64,000 nucleotides of DNA from JAOUEA01 sp963821935. GTDB lineage: Bacteria > Actinomycetota > UBA4738 > HRBIN12. Under the pieces are notes generated by a model. It was not told where the DNA came from. It saw nothing but the letters and a program-made list of their open reading frames with translations, and did no database searches. Positions 47,467 to 56,405 of this stretch are shown one piece after another. Position 1 is the first letter of the stretch. The number at the start of each line of letters is the position of its first letter. Position numbers and translations under genes: made by a program. The stretch lies in NCBI GenBank assembly GCA_963821935.1, contig CAWGFM010000004.1, positions 496,001 to 560,000 on the forward strand. Reading direction: 5' to 3'.

Positions 47467-48435
47467 ATGAACGCCCTCCGCCCTCGCACGCTCGCGCTGG
47501 CGCTGATCACCATCCCCTTGTTCCTGGTGGCGATGGGCGCCGTCGCGTCTGCCTCGCCCGGCGTGCGCGGTCAGGTCCTCATCGAGGACACCAACGAGCC
47601 GGTGGTGGTCCTGACTGGCTGGCTGGACGTCCCCGAGAACGTGACGGTCGATGACGCGGTCATCTTCGATGGGAACGCCACGATCGAAGGAGAGGTCACC
47701 GGCACGGTCCTGGCCTTCAACGGCGATGTCACCATCAGCGGCACGGTGCAGGGCGATGTCGCCAGCCTCAACGGACGCGTCATCGTGAACGACGGCGCCA
47801 CCGTGAACGGCAGCATCACGTCGCGGCTCGAGCCACGGATCGCTCCCGCGGCCACGGTGAGCGGCTCGGTCGCGCAGAACCAGTTCAACATCGACGTCCT
47901 GTTCGTCGGGCGCATCGCCTTCTGGCTCGCAGCCTCGGTGGCCTCGCTGCTGTTCGGCCTGCTCTTGATCCTGTTCGTCCCCCGCGCGGCCGATGCCACG
48001 GCTCACGCCGCTCGGAGCCGTATCGGCGCGAGCCTCGGTTTCGGGTTCCTGCTGTTCATCGGGATCCCCATCTTTGGCGCGATCGCGTTGATCACGATCG
48101 TGGGCGCCCTGTTCGGCGTCGCGATCCTGACGGGCATGGTGTTGCTCTACCTCGTCGCGTACGCCGCCGGCGCGCTCAGCCTCGGACGGCTGATCCTGAA
48201 GCCCCCTCGCAAGGCGGCGCTCGCCTTCCTGCTCGGCTGGGTGATCCTGCGCATCCTGGCCCTGGTCCCGGTGCTCGGCGGGTTCCTGTTCGCGGCAGCC
48301 GCGGTGTGGGGATTCGGTGCGCTGGCGGTGGCCGCCTTCAAGGCCGGTCGCGAAGCCAAGGACGACGATCGGCCGGGCCTGCCGGGGCACGCGGACGCAC
48401 TCGCATCGCCGCCGCCCATGCCACCGGCGCCATGA
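47467..48435 (+). CDS. Bactofilin-like (polymer-forming) membrane protein
   Basis: The 322-residue protein has a signal peptide (LALALITIPLFLVAMGAVAS). A beta-helical stretch (about 45-130) follows with short repeats such as DAVIFDGNATIEGEVTG, FNGDVTISGTVQGDVAS and DGATVNGSITS, typical of the bactofilin/polymer-forming fold. Then come four to five membrane segments (ASVASLLFGLLLILFVPRAA onward) and a Pro-rich tail. The repeat region would face outside. It overlaps the next gene by 4 bases (ATGA). Function unknown. Confidence 0.75.
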   Translation: MNALRPRTLALALITIPLFLVAMGAVASASPGVRGQVLIEDTNEPVVVLTGWLDVPENVTVDDAVIFDGNATIEGEVTGTVLAFNGDVTISGTVQGDVASLNGRVIVNDGATVNGSITSRLEPRIAPAATVSGSVAQNQFNIDVLFVGRIAFWLAASVASLLFGLLLILFVPRAADATAHAARSRIGASLGFGFLLFIGIPIFGAIALITIVGALFGVAILTGMVLLYLVAYAAGALSLGRLILKPPRKAALAFLLGWVILRILALVPVLGGFLFAAAAVWGFGALAVAAFKAGREAKDDDRPGLPGHADALASPPPMPPAP

Positions 48436-49544
48436 CGCCCGATCCCATCGAGATCCTCCGCGTCGCAGGAACCCACCGTCAGGTCGGCCACCAGATGGGT
48501 GAGTGGGCCGGCGATCGGATCCGCGCCGAGCTGGAGACCCTGTCCGGTGAGCTCCCCGCCGCAAGGACGTGGGACGACCAGATGGGGGTGGCCGCCGAGT
48601 ACCGTGCGTTCACCGAACCGCGCCTGCCGTGGCTGATCGAGGAGCTCGACGCCTGCGCGGACGCGGCCCGCGTCGATCGCCTCGGGTTCTTCGCAGCCTC
48701 GGTGGAGGAGATCTGGTACGAGCCTCGCGACTCCGTGGTGCCGTCGGGCGCCCACGAGGGAGCGATCGGCAGATGCAGCGACCTGGTCGCGGGGCCGAGC
48801 GCCACCGCGAACGGCCACCTGCTGGTCGGCCACACCAACGATCTCCGTCCCTCGGCCGAAGCCCAGATCGTGGGTCTGGAGAAGCGGGTCGCAGGCGACC
48901 CGGTCGTGTTCCAGCTGGGCGGTGTGCCGTGGCTGTCGGTGGGCTGGAACGGCGCCGGACTCTCGCTCACCGGCAACGAGCTGTCTCCGAACGACGAGCG
49001 GGTGGGCATCTCGCGGTCCCACCAGGTGCTCGAGATGATGCGTGCCCGATCGCTGTCCGAGATGGTCGCCATGGCGCTGCGGACCGACCGCGCGTCCAGC
49101 TACAACAACGTGCTCACCAGCGCCGACGGCGATGTCGCCAACGTGGAGGGCAGCGCCACGGACGCCGAGGTCAGGGGGCTGGACGACGCGGGTCATCTCG
49201 CCCATACGAACCACTACGTCTGCGATCGGATGCTGTCGTTCGAAGGCGACCCCGCCTACGCGAAGCGATCGGAAGTCCGCTACCGGCGCGCACGTGCGCT
49301 GCTCGAAGCCGAGGCACCCGGCTCCGTCACCGAGGCATCCATGCGCGAGATGCTCGCCGACCACGAGGGGGCCCCGGACTCGATCTGTCGCCATCCCGCG
49401 GCCGGCGACGGCGCGAGCGGCGCCAAGACGGTGTTCTGGTGCGTCGCCGACGTGACGGCGGGCAGCGTCACGTTCGGACGGGGCAACCCGTGCGATTCCA
49501 CCGCACAGCGCTACGAGTTCGACGACTACCCCGAGGCCGGCTGA
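48432..49544 (+). CDS. C45-type autoproteolytic acyltransferase/hydrolase
   Basis: The 370-residue protein has QVGHQMGEWAGDRIRAELET, the probable autocleavage site GAIGRCSDLVAG with nucleophile Cys near residue 115, GHLLVGHTNDLRPSAEAQIV, WNGAGLSLTGNELSP and HLAHTNHYVCDRML. This fits the isopenicillin-N acyltransferase-like (Ntn hydrolase, peptidase C45) family, which cleaves or transfers acyl groups on amines. The substrate is unknown. It is translationally coupled to the bactofilin-like gene and overlaps the convergent ankyrin gene by 19 bases. Confidence 0.82.
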   Translation: MTPDPIEILRVAGTHRQVGHQMGEWAGDRIRAELETLSGELPAARTWDDQMGVAAEYRAFTEPRLPWLIEELDACADAARVDRLGFFAASVEEIWYEPRDSVVPSGAHEGAIGRCSDLVAGPSATANGHLLVGHTNDLRPSAEAQIVGLEKRVAGDPVVFQLGGVPWLSVGWNGAGLSLTGNELSPNDERVGISRSHQVLEMMRARSLSEMVAMALRTDRASSYNNVLTSADGDVANVEGSATDAEVRGLDDAGHLAHTNHYVCDRMLSFEGDPAYAKRSEVRYRRARALLEAEAPGSVTEASMREMLADHEGAPDSICRHPAAGDGASGAKTVFWCVADVTAGSVTFGRGNPCDSTAQRYEFDDYPEAG

Positions 49545-50134
49545 CCGTCGTCGTTCGTCGCCGCCGGATCCGCACCGGCGTCCAGCAGGAGCCGCACGCT
49601 CGGTTCATCGCCGTTGGCGGTCGCGGCGTGCAGCGGGGTCCACCCACCGGACTGGCGGGCGTTGGGATCGGCGCCGGCGCCGAGCAGCAACGCGATCACA
49701 TCGGCATGCCGGCCGCTGGCCGCGGAGTGCAAGGCCGTGCCCGTCATCCACCCCGCTCCCGACGCGTCGACCTGAGCGCCGCGCTCCAGCAGGAAGCGGA
49801 CCGCCGCTGTCTGGCCGAAGAACGCCGCAAGGTGCAGCGGCGTGAACCCGTCCCCCGAACGAGCTCGCACCACGGCGGGATCGGAGGTCCACAGCTCGGT
49901 CAGCCGGTCGACGTCGCCCAACGCTGCGGCTTCGAACACGTCGAGATCGCCCGCCTGCGCGCGGATCGCATCGACCATCGCCTCGTCCGATCGATAGCGG
50001 GCCAGGAGCAGTGCCGAGACCCCGTGTTCGTCACGCGCCCCCGAGCCCGTTGGGTCGTTGCCCAGGATCGCCTGCACGCGGTTCGCATCTCCCGCTTCGA
50101 TCGCGGCGAGAAGTTGCTCCTGGGTGCTTGGCAT
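49526..50134 (-). CDS. Ankyrin-repeat protein
   Basis: The 202-residue protein has about five ankyrin repeats, the clearest being DGFTPLHLAAFFGQTAAVRF, GTALHSAASGRHADVIALLL and GWTPLHAATANGDEPSVRLL. It has no signal peptide, so it is a cytoplasmic protein-binding module. GGGAGG lies before the ATG at 50134. It diverges from a MarR regulator across a 74-base gap that holds an IdeR-like palindrome, so the two may be regulated together. Confidence 0.9.
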   Translation of the reverse strand: MPSTQEQLLAAIEAGDANRVQAILGNDPTGSGARDEHGVSALLLARYRSDEAMVDAIRAQAGDLDVFEAAALGDVDRLTELWTSDPAVVRARSGDGFTPLHLAAFFGQTAAVRFLLERGAQVDASGAGWMTGTALHSAASGRHADVIALLLGAGADPNARQSGGWTPLHAATANGDEPSVRLLLDAGADPAATNDDGQPASG

Positions 50135-50172
50135 GCGGTGCCTCCCGTGGTTCCATCCGGTCTGCACTTGTA

Positions 50173-50191
50173 TTTGCGTAGGCTAACTAAA
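50173..50191. promoter_or_regulatory. IdeR/DtxR-like palindrome between ankyrin and marR genes
   Basis: TTTGCGTAGGCTAACTAAA matches 14 of 19 positions of the DtxR/IdeR box (TTAGGTTAGGCTAACCTAA), including the nine central bases. It lies immediately upstream of the likely -10 (TATAGT, 50192-50197) of the MarR gene. Iron control is a hypothesis based on this match alone. Confidence 0.35.
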
Positions 50192-50208
50192 TATAGTCGT
50201 TCAGGTCA

Positions 50209-50664
50209 ATGGCCACGTCGAGGAGGACTTCCCCAGCGCGAGACGTGGACGCGGTCGCCGATCGGCTCCACTCGGCCGCGATCCACCTGTTGCGTCGCCT
50301 GCGCGTGGAGGACGAAGCGCTGGACATCTCCGCCCCTCGCCTGTCCGTGCTCTCGGTCCTGGTGTTCGCCGGCCCTCGCCGGGTGGGCGAGCTCGCCTCC
50401 GCCGAGCAGGTCGAGCCCCCCACCATGAGCCGGCTCGTCGACGGCCTCGAGCGTGACGGCTACGTGGTGCGCGAGCCCGACCCCGACGACGCTCGCGCGG
50501 TCATGGTGCGCGCGACCGATGCGGGGACGGCGGTGCTGCACGACGGTCGGCAGCGACGTGTGCGGGCGTTCGCCTCGCTGCTGCGATCCCTCCCCCAGCG
50601 CGACCTCGCCGCCCTCGGCCGAGGCGTCGACGCCCTCGAACGCGCCTTGGAACCGGGCGATTGA
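50209..50664 (+). CDS. MarR-family transcriptional regulator
   Basis: The 151-residue protein has the winged-helix core RLSVLSVLVFAGPRRVGELA, VEPPTMSRLVDGLERDGYVV and REPDPDDARAVMVRATDAG, then a C-terminal dimerisation helix. MarR proteins repress nearby genes until a ligand or oxidant is bound; the target here is probably its own promoter and the divergent ankyrin gene. TATAGT 11 bases before the ATG suggests a very short leader. It ends convergently on the amidohydrolase. Confidence 0.92.
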   Translation: MATSRRTSPARDVDAVADRLHSAAIHLLRRLRVEDEALDISAPRLSVLSVLVFAGPRRVGELASAEQVEPPTMSRLVDGLERDGYVVREPDPDDARAVMVRATDAGTAVLHDGRQRRVRAFASLLRSLPQRDLAALGRGVDALERALEPGD

Positions 50665-50682
50665 CGCCCGACGATCGATGCC

Positions 50683-51886
50683 TCAGGGAACGCGGGGTGC
50701 GCGGCCGGCGACCACCGCTCCTGCCTTCCAGACGGTGCGCGGTTTCCGGAGCGCCTCGATGTCATCCAACGGATCGCCGTCGTACAGGACCAGGTCGGCA
50801 GCCATGCCTTCGGCCACACGGCCGACGTCCGGCACTCGCAGGAGCTCGGCACCGTTGGCGGTGGCGGCCACCATCGCGTCGATCGGTCGCATGCCCCAAT
50901 CCACCATGCGCTGGAGCTCGAGCGGCGCGTTGCCGTGCTCGTTGAAGGGCGTGCCTGCGTCGGTGCTGCACACGTGGCGAACCTTCGCTCGGAGCGCCAC
51001 GCCGTTGCTGCGCTCGGCGTCCTCGATCACGGAACGGATCTTCGCCAGCGCGTAGTCGGGCGTGCCTTCCGGGTTCTCCAGCATGCCGAAGGCGGCGCAC
51101 AGCGTGGGACCGCGGAACGTGCCGCGTTCGGCCATGCGCCGTGCGGTCGCGGTCGTGAGCTGCACGCAGTGCTCGACCGAATCGACCCCAGCGGCCACCG
51201 ATCGCGTGACACCCTGCGCGCCGATCGCGTGGGCGGCCACGCCCCGATCCCACGCGTGCGCCTCGTCGACCGCGGCGCCGATCTCTTCCGGCGTGAACGC
51301 GGTGAAGGTGGCGCCGATGCCGGGGGTGAGCACGCCGCCGGTCGCCACGACCTTGATCGCCTTGGCTCCCGCCTTGATCTCCTGACGGACCGCGCGTCGG
51401 ACCTCGTCCGCGCCGTCGACCTCCCGCGCGAACGCCACGCTGTGACCGTGGCCACCCGTCACGGTCAGGGCGCGGCCGGCGGCGATCAGCCGAGGTCCGG
51501 GCACGACGCCGGTGTCGATCGCCTCGGCGAGCTCACACGTGCCGATGCCGCCCAGGTCTCGAACCGTCGTCACGCCAGCGGCCAGGTGCTTCGTGGCGTT
51601 GGCGACGGCCTTGATCGGCGCGATCATCGGCGCCGCGCTCATGCGCAGCGCGTCCGCGGCGAAGTCGCCGTGGCCGTCGAAACACAGGTGGACGTGGCAG
51701 TCGATCGAGCCCCGGGGTGAGCGTGCGCCCCGCGCCGTCGACAGCCCTGGCAGCACGCGCATCTCGCGGGGCGCGAGCATGCGGACCGACCCACGCGATC
51801 CGGCCGCCGTCGACCAGCACCCCGTGGCGTCGTCGCACACGCGCACCGTCGAACAGGGTCACGCCGGCGACGTAGGTGCGGGCCAC
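50683..51886 (-). CDS. Amidohydrolase (imidazolonepropionase/prolidase-like; frameshifted as read)
   Basis: The N-terminal frame (YVAGVTLFDGARVRRRHGVL, GRTLTPG) and the main frame (SIDCHVHLCFDGHGDFAADA, TTVRDLGGIGTCELAEAIDT, IKVVATGGVLTPGIGATF, AAHAIGAQGVTRSVAAGVDS, CSTDAGTPFNEHGN) together make a complete metal-dependent amidohydrolase of about 400 residues. The break lies at about 51716-51720 in a CCCCGGGG run; removing one G restores TPGSIDCHVHL. This strongly suggests a homopolymer error. It is co-transcribed with the cupin gene, which ends 1 base before it. Confidence 0.85.
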
Positions 51887-51887
51887 C

Positions 51888-52262
51888 TCAGGCGACCCAC
51901 GGCGGCACGATGACCGAGCCGTCGTCTTCGCGGATCAGCTTGGTGTGGGCCAGCATCGTGACCACGATGGAGGCGCCATCGGGCCCGGCGACCAGGGAGT
52001 GCACCGCGCCGGTCGGCACCACGACGGAGTCCCCGGCCGAGACCTCGACCACGTCCTCGTCGATGTGGAACTCGCCTCCGCCGACCTCCACGGTGAACAC
52101 GTCGAGATGATCGTGATGATGCGCCGGCAGTCCTCCTCTCGCCGGGACCTCGATCCGGAACAAGGCGGCCTCGTGCGCACCGCGCGACGGCGCTGCGAGG
52201 CTGGTCACGGTGTTCCCGGCCAGCTCGAAGGTGGGATGGTCGGCAGCTCGTTCCACGGTCAT
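51888..52262 (-). CDS. Cupin-domain protein
   Basis: The 124-residue protein has the two cupin motifs: PAHHHDHLDVFTVEVGGGEF (metal-binding HHxH and Glu) and VSAGDSVVVPTGAVHSLVAG (His). It folds as a single small beta-barrel that may bind a metal and small molecule. ATG 52262 has GAGAGG upstream and is preferred to the ATG at 52280. Its location just before an amidohydrolase suggests a shared catabolic role, which is inference. Confidence 0.87.
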   Translation of the reverse strand: MTVERAADHPTFELAGNTVTSLAAPSRGAHEAALFRIEVPARGGLPAHHHDHLDVFTVEVGGGEFHIDEDVVEVSAGDSVVVPTGAVHSLVAGPDGASIVVTMLAHTKLIREDDGSVIVPPWVA

Positions 52263-52432
52263 CGTTCCGTTCCTCTCCATCGTTGGATCGATGCGCGGGC
52301 ATCATCCATCACCCCGGTCCGAAGGGCCAACCACGCCGGAGGGTCGCCCTCCAGCGCACCGGGTACGATGCCCCGCAACCGGCGCCCTTTGACGGAAGCG
52401 GCGCCCGCCGGGATCGCTGAGGAGGGTGCGCG

Positions 52433-53872
52433 GTGCTGGACGTCGCGAAGTTGGCCGTGAACGCGGCTCGTTCGGCGGGCGCGGACTTCGCCGATGCACG
52501 CGCAGGCATCGACGAGACCGAGACGCTCACCGTCCGCAACCAGGAGATGGCCGGGGTCGAGCGCGAAACGTCCACCGGCGTGGGCATCCGAGTCTTGGTG
52601 AGAGGACGATGGGGCTTCGCCGCGACCTCGCGCCTGGACCCCGCCGAGATCGAACGCACGGCGGCGCTGGCGGTCGAGATCGCACGGGCGGCGCACCGGC
52701 TTCCCGGCGCACCGGTCACGCTGTCTCCCGTCGAGCCCGCGGTGGCTGCCTGGCGGGGACCGATGACCGAAGATCCGTTCACCGTGCCGCTGGAAGAGAA
52801 GGTGGCCCTGCTCATGGAGGCCACCCGGTTGATGCAGTCCGTGCCGGGCGTCACCTTCGCTGAAGGGGGGTTGGACTTCTTCCGGCGTTCGACGTGGTTC
52901 GCATCGTCGGACGGCGCCGCGATCGAGCAGGTCGTGTTGCATTCGGGGGGCGGCACCGAGGCGACCGCCGTCGGCGATGGCGATATGCAGCGACGCAGCT
53001 ACCCCAACTCGTTCCGTGGTCACGTGAAGGCCGCCGGCTACGAGCACATCCGCACGCTGGGCCTCATCGAGGAAGCCGAGCGCATCGGACGCGAGGCCGT
53101 CGATCTCCTCAACGCGCCCGAATGCCCCAGCGAGGTCACCACCCTGGTGCTGGACAGCGGGCAGATGGAGCTGCAGATCCACGAGTCGATCGGACACCCG
53201 GTCGAACTGGACCGCGTGCTGGGCATGGAGGAGGCCTACGCCGGTTCGTCGTGGCTGCAGCCCGAGGATCGGGGGAACGTCCGCTACGCCAGTGACCTGG
53301 TGTCGATCACCGCCGACGGCACGCTTCCGGGCGGACTCGGCACGTTCGGCTTCGACGACGAAGGCGTGCCGGCCCAGTCGACGCCGATCGTCGTCGACGG
53401 CATGTTCGAGAACTTCCTCACATCGCGGGAGACCGGCCCGGTGGTGGGTCAGTCGTCCAACGCCACCAGCCGTGCGGACGGGTGGAGCCACCTGCCGCTG
53501 ATCCGCATGACCAACATCTCGATCGAGCCGCGGGAAGGCACGCTCGCCGAGATCATCGGCGACACCGACGACGGCATCTTCATGAGCACGAACACCTCGT
53601 GGTCGATCGACGACAAGCGCATCAACTTCCAGTTCGGATGCGAGATGGGGTGGCGGATCGAGCAGGGCCGACTCACCACCCTGTACAAGAACCCCAACTA
53701 CACGGGGCTGGCGCCGGAGTTCTGGGGTGCGTGCGACGCCGTGGGCGGCGCGGAGGACTGGGTGGTCTGGGGAACGCCGAACTGCGGCAAGGGCCAACCG
53801 GGGCAGGTGGGACGTGTCGGGCACGGCGCGTCGCCGGCCCGGTTCCGCAACGTCCAGGTGGGGGTGCGCTGA
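52433..53872 (+). CDS. tldD: TldD-type metalloprotease
   Basis: The 479-residue protein has the zinc motif QMELQIHESIGHPVELDRVL (HExxxH near residue 251), IRMTNISIEPREGTLAEIIG, GIFMSTNTSWSIDDKRINFQ and the late conserved Cys in PNCGKGQPGQVG. TldD, with PmbA (TldE), forms a heterodimeric protease that trims unfolded or leader peptides. The start is GTG 52433 behind GAGGAGGG. The partner gene begins at its last base. Confidence 0.95.
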   Translation: MLDVAKLAVNAARSAGADFADARAGIDETETLTVRNQEMAGVERETSTGVGIRVLVRGRWGFAATSRLDPAEIERTAALAVEIARAAHRLPGAPVTLSPVEPAVAAWRGPMTEDPFTVPLEEKVALLMEATRLMQSVPGVTFAEGGLDFFRRSTWFASSDGAAIEQVVLHSGGGTEATAVGDGDMQRRSYPNSFRGHVKAAGYEHIRTLGLIEEAERIGREAVDLLNAPECPSEVTTLVLDSGQMELQIHESIGHPVELDRVLGMEEAYAGSSWLQPEDRGNVRYASDLVSITADGTLPGGLGTFGFDDEGVPAQSTPIVVDGMFENFLTSRETGPVVGQSSNATSRADGWSHLPLIRMTNISIEPREGTLAEIIGDTDDGIFMSTNTSWSIDDKRINFQFGCEMGWRIEQGRLTTLYKNPNYTGLAPEFWGACDAVGGAEDWVVWGTPNCGKGQPGQVGRVGHGASPARFRNVQVGVR

Positions 53873-55222
53873 TGCCGGGCCTGATGGGACCCGACGGGTT
53901 CGGGCGGGTCGCCGATGCCGCCTTGGCACTGCCGTGGGGTCGACGATGTCGAGGTCCTGTTCATGCACGAGTGGGGCGCGCTGACGCGGTTCGCCAAGAG
54001 CGAGATCCACCAGAGCACGGCGCGCGAAGACACCGGCTTGCGGGTCCGTGTGGTGACCAACGGCAGGGTGGGCGTCGCGGCGACCAACGACACCACACCC
54101 GACGGGGCGCGCGCCGCCGCCGAGAGCGCCAAGGAGATGGCCGAGATCGTCGGTCCCGACCCGCTCTGGCCAGGCCTGGCGCCGGTGGCCGACGTTGCCT
54201 CCGGCGACCGATTCTTCGAGGGAACCGCCGACTCCTCCCCCGAGGCCCGCGCCGACGCCGTCGCCGGGCTCATCGGCACCTGCGCCGACGGGTTCACGGC
54301 GGCGGGTGCATACGAGACCGTCGCGCTGGAGTTGGGCCTGGCCAACACCCAGGGCCAGCGATGCTGGGCCCCGACGACGCAGGCCTCGGTCACCACCGTG
54401 ATCACGGGCTCCGAGGGCGGCAGCGGGTTCGCCGAGGTGTTCTCGGGGTCGATGGACACGATCGACGCGGAGGCGATCGGGCGCCGTGCCAGCGACAAGG
54501 CCGAGGCCTCCCGGTCGCCCCGGGAACTTCCCGCCGGCGTGTACCCGGTGATCCTGGAGCCACCGGCGACGGCGGGGCTCGTGGGGTTCCTGTCGTTCGT
54601 GGGCTTCTCGGGCAAGGCCTACCTGGAGGGTCGCTCGTGTTTCAGCGGCAAGAAGGACCAGCAGGTGGCGGCGCCGGTGATCTCGATCTGGGACGACGGC
54701 GGCGACCCACGAACGCTGGGAGCTCCGTTCGACTTCGAGGGCGTGCCACGGCGGCGGGTGGATCTGATCCACGACGGTGTGTTCCTGGACGCGGTCTACG
54801 ACCTGCGCACCGGCAAGGAGGCGGGCGTGCCGTCATCGGGCCACGGGCTCCCCTCCCCCAACCCGGAGGGACCGTTCCCGCTCCACCTGTTCATGGAGAC
54901 GGGCGATGCCACGGTCGCCGACATGATCCGCGCGACCGATCGCGGCGTGCTGGTGACGCGCTTCCACTACACGAACATCGTGAACCCGATCGAGAGCTCG
55001 ATCACCGGCATGACCCGGGACGGCACGTTCCTGATCGAGCACGGAGAGATCGTGGGACCGGTGCGCAACTTCCGATTCACCCAATCGATCCTGGGCGCGT
55101 TGTCGACCACCTCCATGGTGGGACGCGACGCCGAGCTCTCGAGCGAGTTCTTCTTCAGCGCCAGCCGGGTGCCGGCGATCAAGGTCGAGGAGTTCAACTT
55201 CTCGGGCGTCAGCGACCACTGA
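53872..55222 (+). CDS. pmbA: TldE/PmbA-type partner of TldD (frameshifted near the start as read)
   Basis: ATG 53872 overlaps the tldD stop by one base and begins MPGLMGPDGFGRVADAALAL. After about 53935 the sequence continues in another frame (VDDVEVLFMHEWGALTRFAK onward) to the stop at 55222, with no HExxxH motif, as expected for the TldE subunit. Typical blocks include LVTRFHYTNIVNPIESSITG and GTFLIEHGEIVGPVRNFRFT. Removing one base from the TGGGG run (about 53936-53940) joins the frames. A sequence error is likely. Confidence 0.88.
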
Positions 55223-55271
55223 CGCGATAGGCTCGGTTCCTCGCACCACCGTGTGCGTGAGGGAGGCCACC

Positions 55272-55739
55272 ATGCAGGTCGCGGACATCATGCACACGGA
55301 CGTGAAGACGGCCGACGCCGAGGACACATTCGCCGACGTCGCCAAACTCATGCGGACCAACGGCATCAGCTCGGTCGTCATGCTGGACGGCAAGAAGCTG
55401 GCCGGCATCGTCACCGAGCGCGACATCGTGAACCTGGTGGCGGCCGGCGGCGATCCCCACTCCGTCAAGGTGGTGCACGGCATGACCCGCCGCGACCTGG
55501 AGACGATCGGGCCCAAGATCGACCTGGCCGATGCCGCCGAGCACATGGTGAACCGCAACATCCGCCACCTCCCGGTGGTCGAGCGCGGCAAGGTCGTGGG
55601 CATCGTCTCGATCCGCGACCTCACGAAGTGGGCAGCCGAGGAACTGGCGGGAGGGCACGAGATGCCCGACATCGCCCGAAGCCACAAGGCGCTGCAAGCC
55701 GCCAGCGAGCTCCAGAAGCAGCGACGGAAGGGCGCCTGA
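55272..55739 (+). CDS. Tandem CBS-domain protein
   Basis: The 155-residue protein has two CBS domains: VADIMHTDVKTADAEDTFAD through KLAGIVTERDIVNLVAAG, and VVHGMTRRDLETIGPKIDLA through KVVGIVSIRDLTKWAAEE. CBS pairs bind adenosine nucleotides and act as sensors, often of energy state. The partner is unknown. GAGGGAGG precedes ATG 55272, and TAGGCT about 45 bases upstream gives a plausible promoter with a short leader. Confidence 0.92.
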   Translation: MQVADIMHTDVKTADAEDTFADVAKLMRTNGISSVVMLDGKKLAGIVTERDIVNLVAAGGDPHSVKVVHGMTRRDLETIGPKIDLADAAEHMVNRNIRHLPVVERGKVVGIVSIRDLTKWAAEELAGGHEMPDIARSHKALQAASELQKQRRKGA

Positions 55740-55775
55740 ACCACCGCGGGTCGGGCCGGCGCCAGCCAGCCGTTC

Positions 55776-56405
55776 TCACTCGGCGCGGGCGATCGAACCC
55801 AGGGCCAACCACGCGAGACCGGCGGCGACCACACCAGCGCCGGCGCCACCCAGGAGATCGAGCGGGTGATGCACGCCGTAGTAGAGCCTGGACCACGCCA
55901 GCAGCACGATGACGGCCACGCCCACGGCCCGCCAGGGACGCGGCACGAGCGGCAGCAATCCCACCACGAGGGCCGTCACGATCGCGACGTGGCTCGATGG
56001 GAACGACGTTCCCCGAGCCGGATCTTGGCGAAGGACCGCCTCGGCCAACGAGTGATACGGCCGCGGCCGGTCGATCAGCAGCTTCGCGCCGTTGGCGAGC
56101 GCCCAGCCCAGCCCCGCCGCGACGCCGCTCACGATAACGGCCTCCCAGCCGCGAGCGCGCACCACCAGGATCGTCGCGACGATCGCGGACAGCACCAGCG
56201 CGAGCGGGGTCATGGCGCCAGCCAGGACGCGAGCGGCGGCCGATGACGAGCCAGTTCGCTGGTTCAACCGCATGAACAGTCGCTCGTCCCACGACGCGAC
56301 GCTCGAGCGGATCAGCAGCAGCGACACCACGAAGGACAGCGAGCCGGCCGCGATCGTGATCACCGACCACCCCACGTCAGGCAAGGTCCGGAGGGCTTCG
56401 GTCAT
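55776..56405 (-). CDS. PAP2-family membrane phosphatase
   Basis: The 209-residue protein has about six membrane spans and the three phosphatase signatures: KLLIDRPRPYH, GTSFPSSHVAIVTAL and SRLYYGVHHPLDLLGGAGA. PAP2 enzymes dephosphorylate phosphatidate, undecaprenyl pyrophosphate or related lipids on the outer membrane face. The ATG at 56405 overlaps the stop of the lipid-kinase gene (ATGA), which suggests a lipid substrate. Confidence 0.92.
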   Translation of the reverse strand: MTEALRTLPDVGWSVITIAAGSLSFVVSLLLIRSSVASWDERLFMRLNQRTGSSSAAARVLAGAMTPLALVLSAIVATILVVRARGWEAVIVSGVAAGLGWALANGAKLLIDRPRPYHSLAEAVLRQDPARGTSFPSSHVAIVTALVVGLLPLVPRPWRAVGVAVIVLLAWSRLYYGVHHPLDLLGGAGAGVVAAGLAWLALGSIARAE

